From CAVQZA01 sp963718355 (lineage in GTDB: Bacteria > Actinomycetota > Thermoleophilia > Gaiellales > Gaiellaceae), in NCBI GenBank assembly GCA_963718355.1, contig CAVQZA010000009.1, positions 62,001 through 126,000 of the forward strand: a stretch of DNA of 64,000 nucleotides, in the 5' to 3' direction. The translations under genes and the position numbers were made by a program. Position 1 is the first letter of the stretch; each line of letters begins with the position of its first letter. This document shows positions 7,258 to 15,838 of this stretch, one piece after another. The notes under the pieces are model-generated. The model searched no databases and was not told the DNA's origin. It saw nothing but the letters and a program-made list of their open reading frames with translations.

Positions 7258-7771
7258 CGACTGTATTCACCCCCACGAGCTCGGCCGGGTCAAGCTCGAG
7301 GGCACGAACGTCGAGCTTGGCCAGCCCATCGCGCAGGCTCAGCTCCTCCGCGAGCACTCGCTCCCAGATCGGCAGGGTGCTGCGGCGGACGGCGAACGGA
7401 AGCGGTGCGCCGCCCTCGGCGACCGCGGCGTCGGCGCACGCCGCACCGAGCGCGCGCACCGTCTCGGGCGTGACGAGCGGATAGTCGACCGGCAGCACGA
7501 CGCACACGTCCTCGACCGCGACGCGAAGCGCCGCGACGATCCCCGCGGCGGGATGCCGCAGCTCCGTGCCGTCGTCGAGCAGCGGGAAGGGAAGCTCGAG
7601 CCCGTCCGCGAGCTTGCCGACCGCGATCCGCTCATCGCACGCCTCGCCGAGCGTCCGCCAGGCGCGCGCCGCGAGCGTCTCGCCGCGCCACTCCGCGAGC
7701 GCCTTCGGCGAGCCGAAGCGGCGACTCGCGCCGCCGACGAGCAGGACGCCGGTCAGGCCTGGATTCGCCAC
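7235..7771 (-). CDS. mobA: Molybdenum cofactor guanylyltransferase-like protein
   Basis: Expected to attach GMP to molybdopterin to form the guanine dinucleotide cofactor. The protein has the nucleotidyltransferase start TGVLLVGGASRRFGSPKALAEW (GG...R...K, residues about 5-26), then LPVDYPLVTPE with the metal-binding Asp. From GTG 7771 it has 178 residues, slightly short for MobA, and overlaps the fdhD 3' end by 19 bases. Pairing with fdhD suggests service of a formate dehydrogenase encoded elsewhere. A MocA/CTP-type relative is possible, but the fdhD neighbour favours MobA. Confidence 0.8.
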   Translation of the reverse strand: MANPGLTGVLLVGGASRRFGSPKALAEWRGETLAARAWRTLGEACDERIAVGKLADGLELPFPLLDDGTELRHPAAGIVAALRVAVEDVCVVLPVDYPLVTPETVRALGAACADAAVAEGGAPLPFAVRRSTLPIWERVLAEELSLRDGLAKLDVRALELDPAELVGVNTVDELRGLR

Positions 7772-8532
7772 GGCTCGCTGTAGACCGTGAGCCGGCCGTC
7801 GCGGACGAACCCGCACAGGGTCACGCCGCGGTCGGCGGCGAGCTCGACCGCGAGGCTCGACGGCGCACCGACCCCGGCGAGGATCGGGCAGCCGGCGACC
7901 GACGCCTTCTGGACGAGCTCGAACGACAGGCGGCCGCTGACGCAGAGCACGGAGCGCGAGAGCGGCAGGAGCCCGGCGCCGTGCGACCAGCCGACGACCT
8001 TGTCGAGAGCGTTGTGGCGGCCCACGTCCTCGCGCACGCAGAGCAGCTCGCCCGCCTCGTCGAACAGGCCCGTCGCATGGAGGCCGCCTGTGACGGCGAA
8101 CGCGAGCTGTGCCTCGCGCAGCCGCGCGGGCAGCCCGGCGACGAACGCTGCGGAGGCGGTGAGGTCACTCTCCACGCGCGCCGCTGCGACTGCGACCGCC
8201 TCGAGCGCGCCCTTGCCGCAGACCCCGCACGAGGACGAGGTGTAGAAGTTCCGCTGCACCCGCGCGGGGTCGAACGAGCCCGCCTCGACATCGACGGTGT
8301 TCGCGGCGAGATCCGCCGGCAGCGCGGCGCTCACCGCGGGGATCCCCTCGGTGAGGCAGAAGCCGAGCGCGAGCTCCTCGTCGTGGCCCGGCGTGCGCAT
8401 CGTCACCGCGACCGGGAGCCCGCCGATACGGATCTCGAGCGGCTCCTCGACGGCGACGCGATCCTGCTCGACCACGTCCCCCGGCAGCCGCATCACCTCG
8501 ACCGCGACCGTCGCGTAGGGAGGCGGCTCCAT
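7753..8532 (-). CDS. fdhD: Formate dehydrogenase accessory sulfurtransferase FdhD
   Basis: Transfers sulfur from a cysteine desulfurase to the molybdenum cofactor of formate dehydrogenase. The 259-residue protein has the conserved SSCGVCGKGALE (about residues 99-110) with the two catalytic cysteines, and the DVGRHNALDKVVG block. ATG 8532 gives the normal N-terminus; a longer in-frame extension upstream would run into purD on the other strand. It is divergent from purD with only 30 bases between. No formate dehydrogenase gene lies in the window. Confidence 0.93.
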   Translation of the reverse strand: MEPPPYATVAVEVMRLPGDVVEQDRVAVEEPLEIRIGGLPVAVTMRTPGHDEELALGFCLTEGIPAVSAALPADLAANTVDVEAGSFDPARVQRNFYTSSSCGVCGKGALEAVAVAAARVESDLTASAAFVAGLPARLREAQLAFAVTGGLHATGLFDEAGELLCVREDVGRHNALDKVVGWSHGAGLLPLSRSVLCVSGRLSFELVQKASVAGCPILAGVGAPSSLAVELAADRGVTLCGFVRDGRLTVYSEPWRIQA

Positions 8533-8550
8533 TGTGAGAGCGTAGACGCG

Positions 8551-8556
8551 TAGACT
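8551..8556 (+). promoter_or_regulatory. Leaderless -10 element of purD (TAGACT)
   Basis: TAGACT ends six bases before the purD GTG, and there is no Shine-Dalgarno sequence. A similar TAGACG lies just before it. Confidence 0.5.
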
Positions 8557-8562
8557 CGCCGC

Positions 8563-9777
8563 GTGAAAGTGCTCCTCGTCGGATCGGGAGGCCGGGAGCA
8601 CGCGCTCGCCTGGCGGCTGGCGCGCAGCGAAGGGCTCGAGGAGCTGCACGCCGCACCGGGCAATCCCGGGATCGCGCAGCTCGGTGCCTGCCATCCGGTG
8701 CACGCGGAGGACGGCGAGGCCCTGCTGACGCTCGCGGGCTCGCTCGACATCGACCTCGTCGTCGTCGGGCCGGAGGCGCCACTCGTCGCCGGTGTCGCCG
8801 ATGTCCTGCGCCATGCGGGAATCCCCGTGTTCGGGCCGAGCGCGGCGGCCGCACAGATCGAGGGCTCGAAGGCGTTCGCCAAGGACGTAATGGTCGCGGC
8901 CGGGGTGCCGATCCCGGAGGCGCTCTCGGTCGCGCGCCCACCCTGCGTCGTGAAAGCGGACGGGCTCGCGGCGGGCAAGGGCGTCTTCATCTGCCGTACC
9001 CCGGAGGAGCTGGACGCCGGGCTGATCGCGGCCACCGCACTGGGCGGCCAGATCGTGATCGAGGAGCTACTCGAGGGCGACGAGATCTCGATCTTCGCGC
9101 TCTGCGACGGGCTGAACGCGGTCGCGTTGCCCGCGGCTCAGGACTTCAAGCGCGCCTTCGACGGCGATAGGGGGCCGAACACCGGCGGGATGGGCACCTT
9201 CTCGCCGGTGCCGGGCTGGGGCGCGTTGGAGATCGATGCTGCGCTCGACCTGGCACACCGTCCCGTCCTCGCCGAGCTCGCCGCGCGTGGCACGCCGTTC
9301 GTGGGCGTCCTCTTCGCCGGGCTGATGCTCACCGCCGACGGGCCGAAGGTGCTCGAGTTCAACTGCCGGTTCGGCGATCCGGAGACGCAGTCGATCCTGC
9401 CGCTCGTCGAGGGCGACCTGCTCGGTGCGCTCTGGGCCGCGGCGCGCGGTGAGCTTGCGGGCGTCGAGCTGCAGGCACCCGAGCGCGCCGCCGTGACGGT
9501 CGTGCTGGCCGCCGGCGACTATCCCGAGGCAGGCGATACGGGCAGCCCGATCGAGGGGATCACGGAAGCTGAGGCGGCCGGCGCGCTCGTCTTCCAGGCG
9601 GGCACAGCGCTCCGGGACGGCCAGGTCGTGACGAACGGCGGGCGGATTCTCGGAGTCACCGGCGTCGCTCCGACGCTCGCCGAGGCCCGCGACCGCGCCT
9701 ACGCCGGCGCGAATCTGATTTCGTATGACGGTGTGAGGTTCCGAAGTGACATCGCCCTGGAGGCCGCGCGTGCCTGA
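8563..9777 (+). CDS. purD: Phosphoribosylamine-glycine ligase (GAR synthetase)
   Basis: Second step of purine synthesis: couples glycine to phosphoribosylamine with ATP. The 404-residue ATP-grasp protein starts MKVLLVGSGGREHALAW, has GPSAAAAQIEGSKAFAKD (about residues 89-106), the ATP-grasp segment VVKADGLAAGKGV, and the RFGDPETQ metal-site motif. It leads a tight cluster purD-E-B-C-S-Q, overlapping purE by 8 bases. Confidence 0.97.
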   Translation: MKVLLVGSGGREHALAWRLARSEGLEELHAAPGNPGIAQLGACHPVHAEDGEALLTLAGSLDIDLVVVGPEAPLVAGVADVLRHAGIPVFGPSAAAAQIEGSKAFAKDVMVAAGVPIPEALSVARPPCVVKADGLAAGKGVFICRTPEELDAGLIAATALGGQIVIEELLEGDEISIFALCDGLNAVALPAAQDFKRAFDGDRGPNTGGMGTFSPVPGWGALEIDAALDLAHRPVLAELAARGTPFVGVLFAGLMLTADGPKVLEFNCRFGDPETQSILPLVEGDLLGALWAAARGELAGVELQAPERAAVTVVLAAGDYPEAGDTGSPIEGITEAEAAGALVFQAGTALRDGQVVTNGGRILGVTGVAPTLAEARDRAYAGANLISYDGVRFRSDIALEAARA

Positions 9778-10177
9778 TCCGGTCGTCGGGATCCTCGTCG
9801 GCTCTGAGTCCGACCGCGAGCGGATGAAGCCCGCGCTCGACGAGCTCGACGCACGCGGGATCCCGTACGAGTTCGAGGTGCGCTCGGCGCATCGCAACCC
9901 GGACGCGGTCGCGGAGTACTGCAAGAGCGCGCGCGGGCGCGGCCTGCGCGTGCTGATCGCGGGCGCGGGGCTCGCCGCCGCGCTACCCGGCGTCGCGGCC
10001 GCACACACGGATCTGCCGGTGATCGGCGTGCCGCTGCGCTCGTCGATGAGCGTGCTCGACGGGCTCGATGCGCTGCTCTCGATCGTGCAGATGCCGCCCG
10101 GCGTTCCGGTCGCGTGCGTCGGCGTCGACAACGCCAAGAACGCCGCCGCGCTCGCCGCACGCATCCTCGGCGCGTGA
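9770..10177 (+). CDS. purE: N5-carboxyaminoimidazole ribonucleotide mutase family protein (PurE)
   Basis: PurE moves or adds the carboxyl group to give CAIR. The start GTG 9770 has TGGAGG six bases upstream and overlaps purD. Its 135 residues are short for the family (about 160). GSESDRERM and SAHRNPD are present, but the usual AGAGGAAHLPG loop reads AGAGLAAALPG, so the loop histidine is replaced by alanine; the end, DNAKNAAALAARI, resembles other PurE groups. No purK is in the window. It may use CO2 and AIR directly, or work with a distant PurK. Confidence 0.9.
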   Translation: MPDPVVGILVGSESDRERMKPALDELDARGIPYEFEVRSAHRNPDAVAEYCKSARGRGLRVLIAGAGLAAALPGVAAAHTDLPVIGVPLRSSMSVLDGLDALLSIVQMPPGVPVACVGVDNAKNAAALAARILGA

Positions 10178-10194
10178 CCCTCCTGCGCGGCGTG

Positions 10195-10200
10195 TAGATT
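10195..10200 (+). promoter_or_regulatory. Leaderless -10 element of purB (TAGATT)
   Basis: TAGATT ends seven bases before the purB GTG in the 30-base gap after purE, suggesting an internal promoter in the cluster. No Shine-Dalgarno sequence is present. Confidence 0.45.
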
Positions 10201-10207
10201 TGACCCA

Positions 10208-11536
10208 GTGATCGCGCGCTACTCCCGTCCGGAAATGACCAAGATCTGGTCGGACGAGGGCAAGCTTGCTCGCTGGCTCGAGGTCGAGCTGGCCGCGACC
10301 GACGGATGGGCCGAGGTCGGAGCGGTGCCGCTGGATGCCGCGCGCCGGATCCGCGCGAACGCGGTCGCGCCGAGCCCGGAGCGCGTCGCCGAGCTCGAGG
10401 CGACGCTGCACCACGACACCGCTGCGTTCGTCGACGCCGTCGCCGAGAAGCTCGGGCCCGAGGGACGCTGGTTCCACTACGGCCTCACGTCCTCCGACGT
10501 CGTCGACACGGCGCTCGCACTCCAGATCCGGGCCGCCGGCAGGCTGATCCTCGAAGGACTCAACCGCGCGTTCGAAGGCGTCGTCGCGCGCGCCGAAGAG
10601 CACAGGCGCACCCTGATGATCGGCCGCACGCACGGCGTCCATGCCGAGCCGACCACCTTCGGACTGAAGCTCGCCGGCTGGGCGTTCGAGATCGACCGCG
10701 ACCGCGTCCGCGTCGTGCAGGCGCTCGAGGGGATGCGCGTCGGGAAGCTCTCGGGCGCCGTCGGCACCTACTCGGCGACCGATCCCGAGGTCGAGCGATA
10801 CGCCTGCGAGCGGCTCGGGCTCGAGCCGGCGCCGTCCTCGACGCAGGTCCTGCAACGCGATCGCCACGCCGAGCTGCTCGCCGCGCTCGCGATCACCGCC
10901 TCGTCGCTCGACAAGTTCGCGCTCGAGATCCGCCACCTGGCGCGCACCGAGGTGGCCGAGGTGCAGGAGCCGTTCGGCCGTGGCCAGAAGGGCTCCTCGG
11001 CGATGCCGCACAAGCGCAACCCCGTCGTTGCGGAGCGGATCTGCGGGCTCGCCCGCGTCGTCCGCGCCGCCTCGCTCGTCGGGCTCGAGAACGTGGCGCT
11101 GTGGCACGAGCGCGACATCTCGCACTCGTCGGCCGAGCGCGTCGTGATCCCCGACGCGTTCCTCGCGCTCGACTACATGCTCGACCGCTTCTCGTGGCTC
11201 GTCGAGGGTCTCGTCGTGCGACCCGAGCGGATGCAGCGGAACCTCGAGGCGAGCTACTACCTCTTCTTCAGCCAGCGCGTCCTGCTCGCGCTCGTCTCCG
11301 CGGGGCTGAGCCGCGACGACGCCTACCGGCTCGTGCAGCGCAACGCGATGCGCGCCTGGGACGAGGAGATCGACTTTCGCACGCTCGTGCTCGGGGACGA
11401 GGAGATCGCGGCGGCGCTCCCGCCCAGCGCCCTCGAAGAGGCGTTCGACATGACGTCCTACACGCGGCACGTGGACACGGTCTTCGACCGGCTCGGCGCG
11501 CTCGCCCACCCAAAGGAGGAGCCAATCCATGTCTGA
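10208..11536 (+). CDS. purB: Adenylosuccinate lyase
   Basis: Cleaves SAICAR to AICAR and adenylosuccinate to AMP, releasing fumarate in both steps. The 442-residue protein has the fumarase/aspartase signature GSSAMPHKRNP (about residues 262-272), the GRTHGVHAEPTTFG active-site histidine region (about 139-152), and HYGLTSSDVVDT. GTG 10208 gives the usual N-terminus, MIARYSRPEMTKIWSDE. It overlaps purC by 8 bases. Confidence 0.98.
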   Translation: MIARYSRPEMTKIWSDEGKLARWLEVELAATDGWAEVGAVPLDAARRIRANAVAPSPERVAELEATLHHDTAAFVDAVAEKLGPEGRWFHYGLTSSDVVDTALALQIRAAGRLILEGLNRAFEGVVARAEEHRRTLMIGRTHGVHAEPTTFGLKLAGWAFEIDRDRVRVVQALEGMRVGKLSGAVGTYSATDPEVERYACERLGLEPAPSSTQVLQRDRHAELLAALAITASSLDKFALEIRHLARTEVAEVQEPFGRGQKGSSAMPHKRNPVVAERICGLARVVRAASLVGLENVALWHERDISHSSAERVVIPDAFLALDYMLDRFSWLVEGLVVRPERMQRNLEASYYLFFSQRVLLALVSAGLSRDDAYRLVQRNAMRAWDEEIDFRTLVLGDEEIAAALPPSALEEAFDMTSYTRHVDTVFDRLGALAHPKEEPIHV

Positions 11537-12386
11537 GGTTCACGTCGGAAGCGGCAAGGTCCGCGAGCTCTATGCACTCGACGACGAGCGGCTGTTGCTG
11601 GTCGCGAGCGACCGCATCTCGACCTTCGACGTCGTGCTGCCGACGGAGATCCCGGACAAGGGCCGCGTGCTCACCGGTCTCTCCGGGTTCTGGTTCGCGC
11701 GCACGAGGGAGATCTGCCCGAACCACCTGCTCGCGCTGCGGCCCGACGGGCGCTCGACCGAGTGCCGGAGGCTCGAGATGCTGGCGATCGAATGCGTCGT
11801 GCGCGGGTACCTCTCCGGCTCCGGCTGGAAGGACTACCGGGCGACCGGCAGCGTCTGCGGCCATCTCCTGCCCGAAGGGCTCGTGGAGTCGTCGCGCCTG
11901 CCCGAGCCGATTTTCACCCCGGCGACCAAGGCGACGAGCGGCCACGACGAGAACATCACGCGCGAGCAGGCGGCCGAGCTCGTCGGCGCCGAGCTCTTCG
12001 CGGAGGCCGAGCGGCTCTCGCTCGCGCTCTACTCCTTCGCGGCGGAATACGCGCTCGAGCGCGGGATCATCATCGCGGACACGAAGTTCGAATTCGGCGT
12101 CGACACGGAGGGACGGCTCACGCTGGGCGACGAGGCGCTGACCCCGGACTCGTCGCGCTTCTGGCCCGCCGACGAGTACGAGCCGGGCGGAACGCAGCCG
12201 TCGTTCGACAAGCAGTTCGTGCGCGACTACTGCGAGACGCTCGGCTGGGACAAGACCGATCCGGGGCCGGAGATCCCGGCGGATCTCGTCGCGGGCACGC
12301 GCGGTCGCTACATCGAGGCGTTCGAGCAGCTCACCGGGATCTCGTTCGATGCCTACCTCGCCGACCCGGCGGTGGTGCTCGCGTGA
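11529..12386 (+). CDS. purC: Phosphoribosylaminoimidazole-succinocarboxamide synthase
   Basis: Joins CAIR and aspartate with ATP to form SAICAR. The 285-residue protein starts with GSGKVRELYALDDERLLLVASDRISTFD, and carries ECVVRGYLSGSGWKDY and SFDKQFVRDY, all typical of PurC. The ATG is preceded by AAAGGAGGAG, one of the clearest ribosome-binding sites in the window. The product goes to PurB, encoded just upstream. Confidence 0.98.
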   Translation: MSEVHVGSGKVRELYALDDERLLLVASDRISTFDVVLPTEIPDKGRVLTGLSGFWFARTREICPNHLLALRPDGRSTECRRLEMLAIECVVRGYLSGSGWKDYRATGSVCGHLLPEGLVESSRLPEPIFTPATKATSGHDENITREQAAELVGAELFAEAERLSLALYSFAAEYALERGIIIADTKFEFGVDTEGRLTLGDEALTPDSSRFWPADEYEPGGTQPSFDKQFVRDYCETLGWDKTDPGPEIPADLVAGTRGRYIEAFEQLTGISFDAYLADPAVVLA

Positions 12387-12625
12387 GAGCGATGGTGCTC
12401 GTGCGGCCGAAGGAGGGGATCCTCGACCCGCAGGGCCAAGCCGTCGAGGAGGCGTTGCGGCACCTCGGCTTCCACATCGGCCACGCGCGCGTCGGCCGCC
12501 TCGTCGAGCTCGAGGTGGCCGCGGCCGATCCCGCCGACGCGCGCGCCGAGGTCGAGCGGATGTGCGCACAGCTGCTCGCCAACCCGCTGATCGAGAGCTA
12601 CGAGATCGAGCTCGAGGGCGCGTGA
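12383..12625 (+). CDS. purS: FGAM synthase subunit PurS
   Basis: Small subunit that bridges PurL and PurQ in the three-part FGAM synthase. The 80-residue protein has the PurS pattern VRPKEGILDPQGQAVEEALRHLGF and ends with NPLIESYEIEL. GTG 12383 overlaps the purC stop (GTGA) and its own stop overlaps purQ the same way. Its partner purL is 28 kb away at 40658. Confidence 0.95.
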   Translation: MRAMVLVRPKEGILDPQGQAVEEALRHLGFHIGHARVGRLVELEVAAADPADARAEVERMCAQLLANPLIESYEIELEGA

Positions 12626-13317
12626 GCGACGCGCCACGGATCGCGGTGATCGTTTTTCCCGGCTCGAACGACGACCGCGATGCTGCCTGGGCCCTCGGCG
12701 CGCTCGGGGCCGATCCGGTCATGGTCTGGCACGCGGAGCCCGAGCTGCCCGCTGACGTGGCAGGCGTCGTCCTCCCGGGCGGGTTCTCGTACGGCGACTA
12801 CCTCCGCTGCGGGGCGATCGCGCGGTTCAGCCCCGCGCTCGGCGCGGTCTCGCGGTTCGCAGCGGCCGGCGGCCCGGTGCTCGGGATCTGCAACGGCTTC
12901 CAGATCCTCTGCGAGGCAGGCCTTCTGCCGGGCGTGCTGCGCCCGAACGTCTCGCTCTCGTTCATCTGTCGCGATGTGCCGCTGAGCGTCGAGAACGCAG
13001 ACACGATCTTCACAGCCCGCTGCGAGCCGGAGCAGCGCCTCTCGATCCCCGTCAAGAACGGCGAGGGCTGCTGGTTCGCCGACCCCGCGCTCTATGCGGA
13101 GCTCGAGGCGCGCGGCCAGATCGTGCTGCGCTACGCCGAGCCGGTGAACGGCTCGATCGGCGACGTCGCCGGCGTCGTCAACGAGGCGGGCAACGTGATG
13201 GGCCTGATGCCCCACCCCGAGCACGCAGTCGATCCGCTGCTCGGCTCAGCCGACGGCGCGCTGATCCTCGCCTCGCTCGTCGATGCGGCACGCGATCACG
13301 TCGCGGCGATCGTCTAG
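12622..13317 (+). CDS. purQ: FGAM synthase glutaminase subunit PurQ
   Basis: Class I glutamine amidotransferase that supplies ammonia to PurL. The 231-residue protein has the nucleophile in LGICNGFQIL (about Cys 88), the FPGSNDDRDA N-terminus, GGFSYGDYLR, and the catalytic His-Glu in MPHPEHA. GTG 12622 overlaps purS. The stop codon overlaps the stop of a convergent small gene (CTAG). Confidence 0.97.
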   Translation: MSDAPRIAVIVFPGSNDDRDAAWALGALGADPVMVWHAEPELPADVAGVVLPGGFSYGDYLRCGAIARFSPALGAVSRFAAAGGPVLGICNGFQILCEAGLLPGVLRPNVSLSFICRDVPLSVENADTIFTARCEPEQRLSIPVKNGEGCWFADPALYAELEARGQIVLRYAEPVNGSIGDVAGVVNEAGNVMGLMPHPEHAVDPLLGSADGALILASLVDAARDHVAAIV

Positions 13318-13601
13318 GCCTCACCCCCGAGACCGAGCGTTGCGGCGAGCGCGTCGTGCTCCGCGAGCGCCTTGCGCAGCCGCTCGAGGTCGCGGGCGCG
13401 CAGGGTGACCGGGCCGCGCCGGGCCACGCCGCCGGTCGAGTAGGCGAAGCGGACGAGCTGCTCGCCGTTCCCGGCTTCGAGGAGCTGCACGAGCGAGGCG
13501 AAACGGCGCTCGCCGGCGCGCTGCGGGAGGGTCAGCTCGTCGACGAGCGCCGCGCTACCCCAGGGGGTGCTGACGGTGCGGGGTTCCGTCTTCTTCGCCA
13601 T
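13314..13601 (-). CDS. Conserved-looking small protein of unknown function
   Basis: A 95-residue protein with two parts: an N-terminal stretch (TVSTPWGSAALVDELTLP), and a C-terminal basic region rich in Arg and Leu (GPVTLRARDLERLRKALAEHDAL) likely to be helical. ATG 13601 is preceded by TACGGT seven bases upstream. Codon use is like its neighbours. I do not recognise a family. It is convergent with purQ, sharing the bases CTAG for both stops. Confidence 0.65.
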   Translation of the reverse strand: MAKKTEPRTVSTPWGSAALVDELTLPQRAGERRFASLVQLLEAGNGEQLVRFAYSTGGVARRGPVTLRARDLERLRKALAEHDALAATLGLGGEA

Positions 13602-13664
13602 TGCAACGACCGTATCGCCGCAACTGTCACGCGTGGGTGACGTCTCTGTGCCGGAAGTGTGCCG

Positions 13665-14717
13665 TCAGCCGTCGCGGCGGAAACCGACCGCCGAGAGGCC
13701 CGGCTCGAGCGGGCTGGAGGGCAGCCCCGCCGCGGGCTCGGACTCGTTGAAGCCGCTCGGAGCGACGTCGTTCGGCCCGTCGGGATGGAAGAGCGACGCG
13801 AGCGCCTGGATCTGCCCGCGCCCGGGCCCTAGCTCGAACTGGCCGCCGCCGTACGCAGCGACCCCGTTCGCCTCGAGGTAGTCGTACGCGTCGAGCAGCG
13901 CCGCGAGGCTGCCGAAGCGCGACGGCTTGATATTCAGGACGCGCGGCGGGAACGGCAACTCCTCGATCTCCGAGACTGAGTGGATGATCGCGTCCCAGGT
14001 GATCCGGTCGCGATGCGCCGACAGCGCCGCGTCTGTCTCGGGTGTCAGCGCCGGATCCTCGAGCAGCGCGTCGGGGAGCCCCTCGGCGACGCGTGCGTAC
14101 AGCGCCGCGTCGGGCGGCGTGTCGACCGGCGTACCGCGGTAGGCGCCCTTGAAATCCACCGTCTCGACGACGCCGAGCGCGGCGAGCTCGGCGACGAACT
14201 CATCGCTCCAGCCGGACGTCGCATCGAGCTTGAACCGAACCCACGGACCCATGGCGATCCGCCGCCGCACCGGCTCGGCGGTCGGTTCCGGATCGAGTCG
14301 CAGCGAGAGCACGAACCGCACGGGCCGCGCCTCGCGACCGAGCGCCTCCGCCGCGCCGAGACCCGCCTGCCGCAGCGCCAGGTCGAGCGCGGCGCTCTCG
14401 ACGCCCCAGCGGCGGTAGTTGTGGAAGACCTCGTTCGCCGGCGCGACGGGGAACAGATCGAGCGCGCCGACATGAGCCGAGAACGCGTCGAACGTCCACT
14501 CGCCGGCGAGCGGATACCCGCGCCCGTCGGCCTGGAAGCGATCGTGGTCCGCCGCCTCGTAGGTGACGTCCTCCCCCACGCCCTCCTCGCCGCCGCCGCG
14601 CAGGTGCACGACGGTCGAGACGCGCGTGAAGCCGCTCGACACCGCCTGCTCGAGCCGCTCGAGCTCGTAGCTCTCGACGAGGAGCGGCAGGCCAGCGACG
14701 CGAGCGTAGGTACTCAG
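13665..14717 (-). CDS. Enolase-superfamily enzyme (o-succinylbenzoate synthase/muconate-cycloisomerase-like), CTG start
   Basis: A 350-residue protein with the layout of the enolase superfamily: an N-terminal capping domain followed by a barrel. The expected residues can be placed: a KxD in RFKLDATSG, metal ligands Asp in VDFKGAY, Glu in LLEDPAL and Asp in TWDAIIH, and a Lys in LNIKPSRFG. Substrate is unknown. The first codon appears to be CTG at 14717, overlapping the flippase stop (CTGA). The next in-frame GTG (EQA-VSSGF) would delete the start of the capping domain, and there is no ATG, GTG or TTG between the upstream stop and that point. Confidence 0.8.
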   Translation of the reverse strand: MSTYARVAGLPLLVESYELERLEQAVSSGFTRVSTVVHLRGGGEEGVGEDVTYEAADHDRFQADGRGYPLAGEWTFDAFSAHVGALDLFPVAPANEVFHNYRRWGVESAALDLALRQAGLGAAEALGREARPVRFVLSLRLDPEPTAEPVRRRIAMGPWVRFKLDATSGWSDEFVAELAALGVVETVDFKGAYRGTPVDTPPDAALYARVAEGLPDALLEDPALTPETDAALSAHRDRITWDAIIHSVSEIEELPFPPRVLNIKPSRFGSLAALLDAYDYLEANGVAAYGGGQFELGPGRGQIQALASLFHPDGPNDVAPSGFNESEPAAGLPSSPLEPGLSAVGFRRDG

Positions 14718-15820
14718 CCGGCCGCTTTCCTGGCTGCCTTCGCCGCCGCCTTGGCTTCCTTCTTCGCCTTGCGCGACTCGTTCTGCTCGGCGGCCCGCTG
14801 CTTCGCCTCGGTGTACGAGCCCTCGACGAGCTGCCTCCCGCCCGACCACCCGAACGCCCACACCATGAGGATGATCCCGAGCACGATGTTCCACGCGGTG
14901 GTCACCAGCTGCTGCGCGACGGAGTACGCCGTCGCGTTGGCCGCGCTCGTGATCCCGTTCAGCGAGGCGACGTTGAAGGCCTGCGTCACCCCGGCCCCGC
15001 CCGGCGTCACAGAGGTCACGTTCGCGATCGAGTTGCCGCCGCAGATCCGCATCAGCGTGTGGAACGAGATCGGGATGTTGTACGCGTGCAGGAACACGCA
15101 CATCACGCCGAGGCTCGCAAACCAGCTCAGCAACGAGGGCAGGAAGACGCGCAACATGTACGCGCGCGGGTGCCCGAGGATCGCGCCGCCGCCCTTGGCC
15201 TGATCCCACCACTTCACCACGCGCGGCCAGAAGCGGCGGAGCACCAGATACAGCAGAATCCCAGCGCCGACGAGGAGGATCGCCGTCGCCCACGGATGGG
15301 CGTGGACGAAGTTGAACTGGATGTCGAACGAGCCGCCGACGGTCAGGAACAGGTAGAGGTACGTGAAGGCGCCGATCAGCGTGTAGAAGATCTTCTGCAC
15401 CGCATAGCCGCCCAGGATCCCGGCGAAGGTCGCGCCCGCGATCGTCGCGACGAGCATGATCAGGTACATCAGCGTGCCGAGGTTCGCGGGCAGGATGCCG
15501 TTGAGCGCGACCGAGGCGGCGTACAGCGCGAAGATGTCGAGCCAGCGGATGTGGACGTTCGGGAAGCCGTAGCGAAGAATCCAGTACCAGCCGAACGCCG
15601 TCAGCCCGGTCTGCAGCGTCTTGAGCACGATCGCCGCGACGAGCGAGGCGAACGTGAGGCTGGTCATCGTGTCCCAGACGTCCTTCAGCCAGCCCCAGAG
15701 GTCCAGGCCGAGAAGATTTGCGAAGGCCGCGACCACGACGATCACGATCGCGCCGATCACGATCCGCCGGACGTAGATGTGGGGCCTCTTCGGAGCGGGG
15801 ACGGCAGGCGCTGCAGTCAC
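14714..15820 (-). CDS. Flippase-like/LPG-synthase transmembrane-domain protein
   Basis: A 368-residue membrane protein with about eight hydrophobic helices and a lysine/alanine-rich C-terminal tail (RKAKKEAKAAAKAARK). It matches the lysylphosphatidylglycerol-synthase transmembrane (YbhN/UPF0104) family, with the family-like GGAGVTQAF region near residue 272. Members move or help synthesise polar lipids, but the substrate here is unknown. GTG 15820 is preceded by TATACT seven bases upstream. It overlaps the enolase-like gene, so the two are probably co-transcribed. Confidence 0.85.
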   Translation of the reverse strand: MTAAPAVPAPKRPHIYVRRIVIGAIVIVVVAAFANLLGLDLWGWLKDVWDTMTSLTFASLVAAIVLKTLQTGLTAFGWYWILRYGFPNVHIRWLDIFALYAASVALNGILPANLGTLMYLIMLVATIAGATFAGILGGYAVQKIFYTLIGAFTYLYLFLTVGGSFDIQFNFVHAHPWATAILLVGAGILLYLVLRRFWPRVVKWWDQAKGGGAILGHPRAYMLRVFLPSLLSWFASLGVMCVFLHAYNIPISFHTLMRICGGNSIANVTSVTPGGAGVTQAFNVASLNGITSAANATAYSVAQQLVTTAWNIVLGIILMVWAFGWSGGRQLVEGSYTEAKQRAAEQNESRKAKKEAKAAAKAARKAAG

Positions 15821-15827
15821 GGCCGCG

Positions 15828-15833
15828 AGTATA
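15828..15833 (-). promoter_or_regulatory. Leaderless -10 element of the flippase gene (TATACT)
   Basis: TATACT on the minus strand, seven bases before the GTG at 15820, with no Shine-Dalgarno sequence. This is one of the best -10 matches in the window. Confidence 0.55.
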
Positions 15834-15838
15834 TGCCG

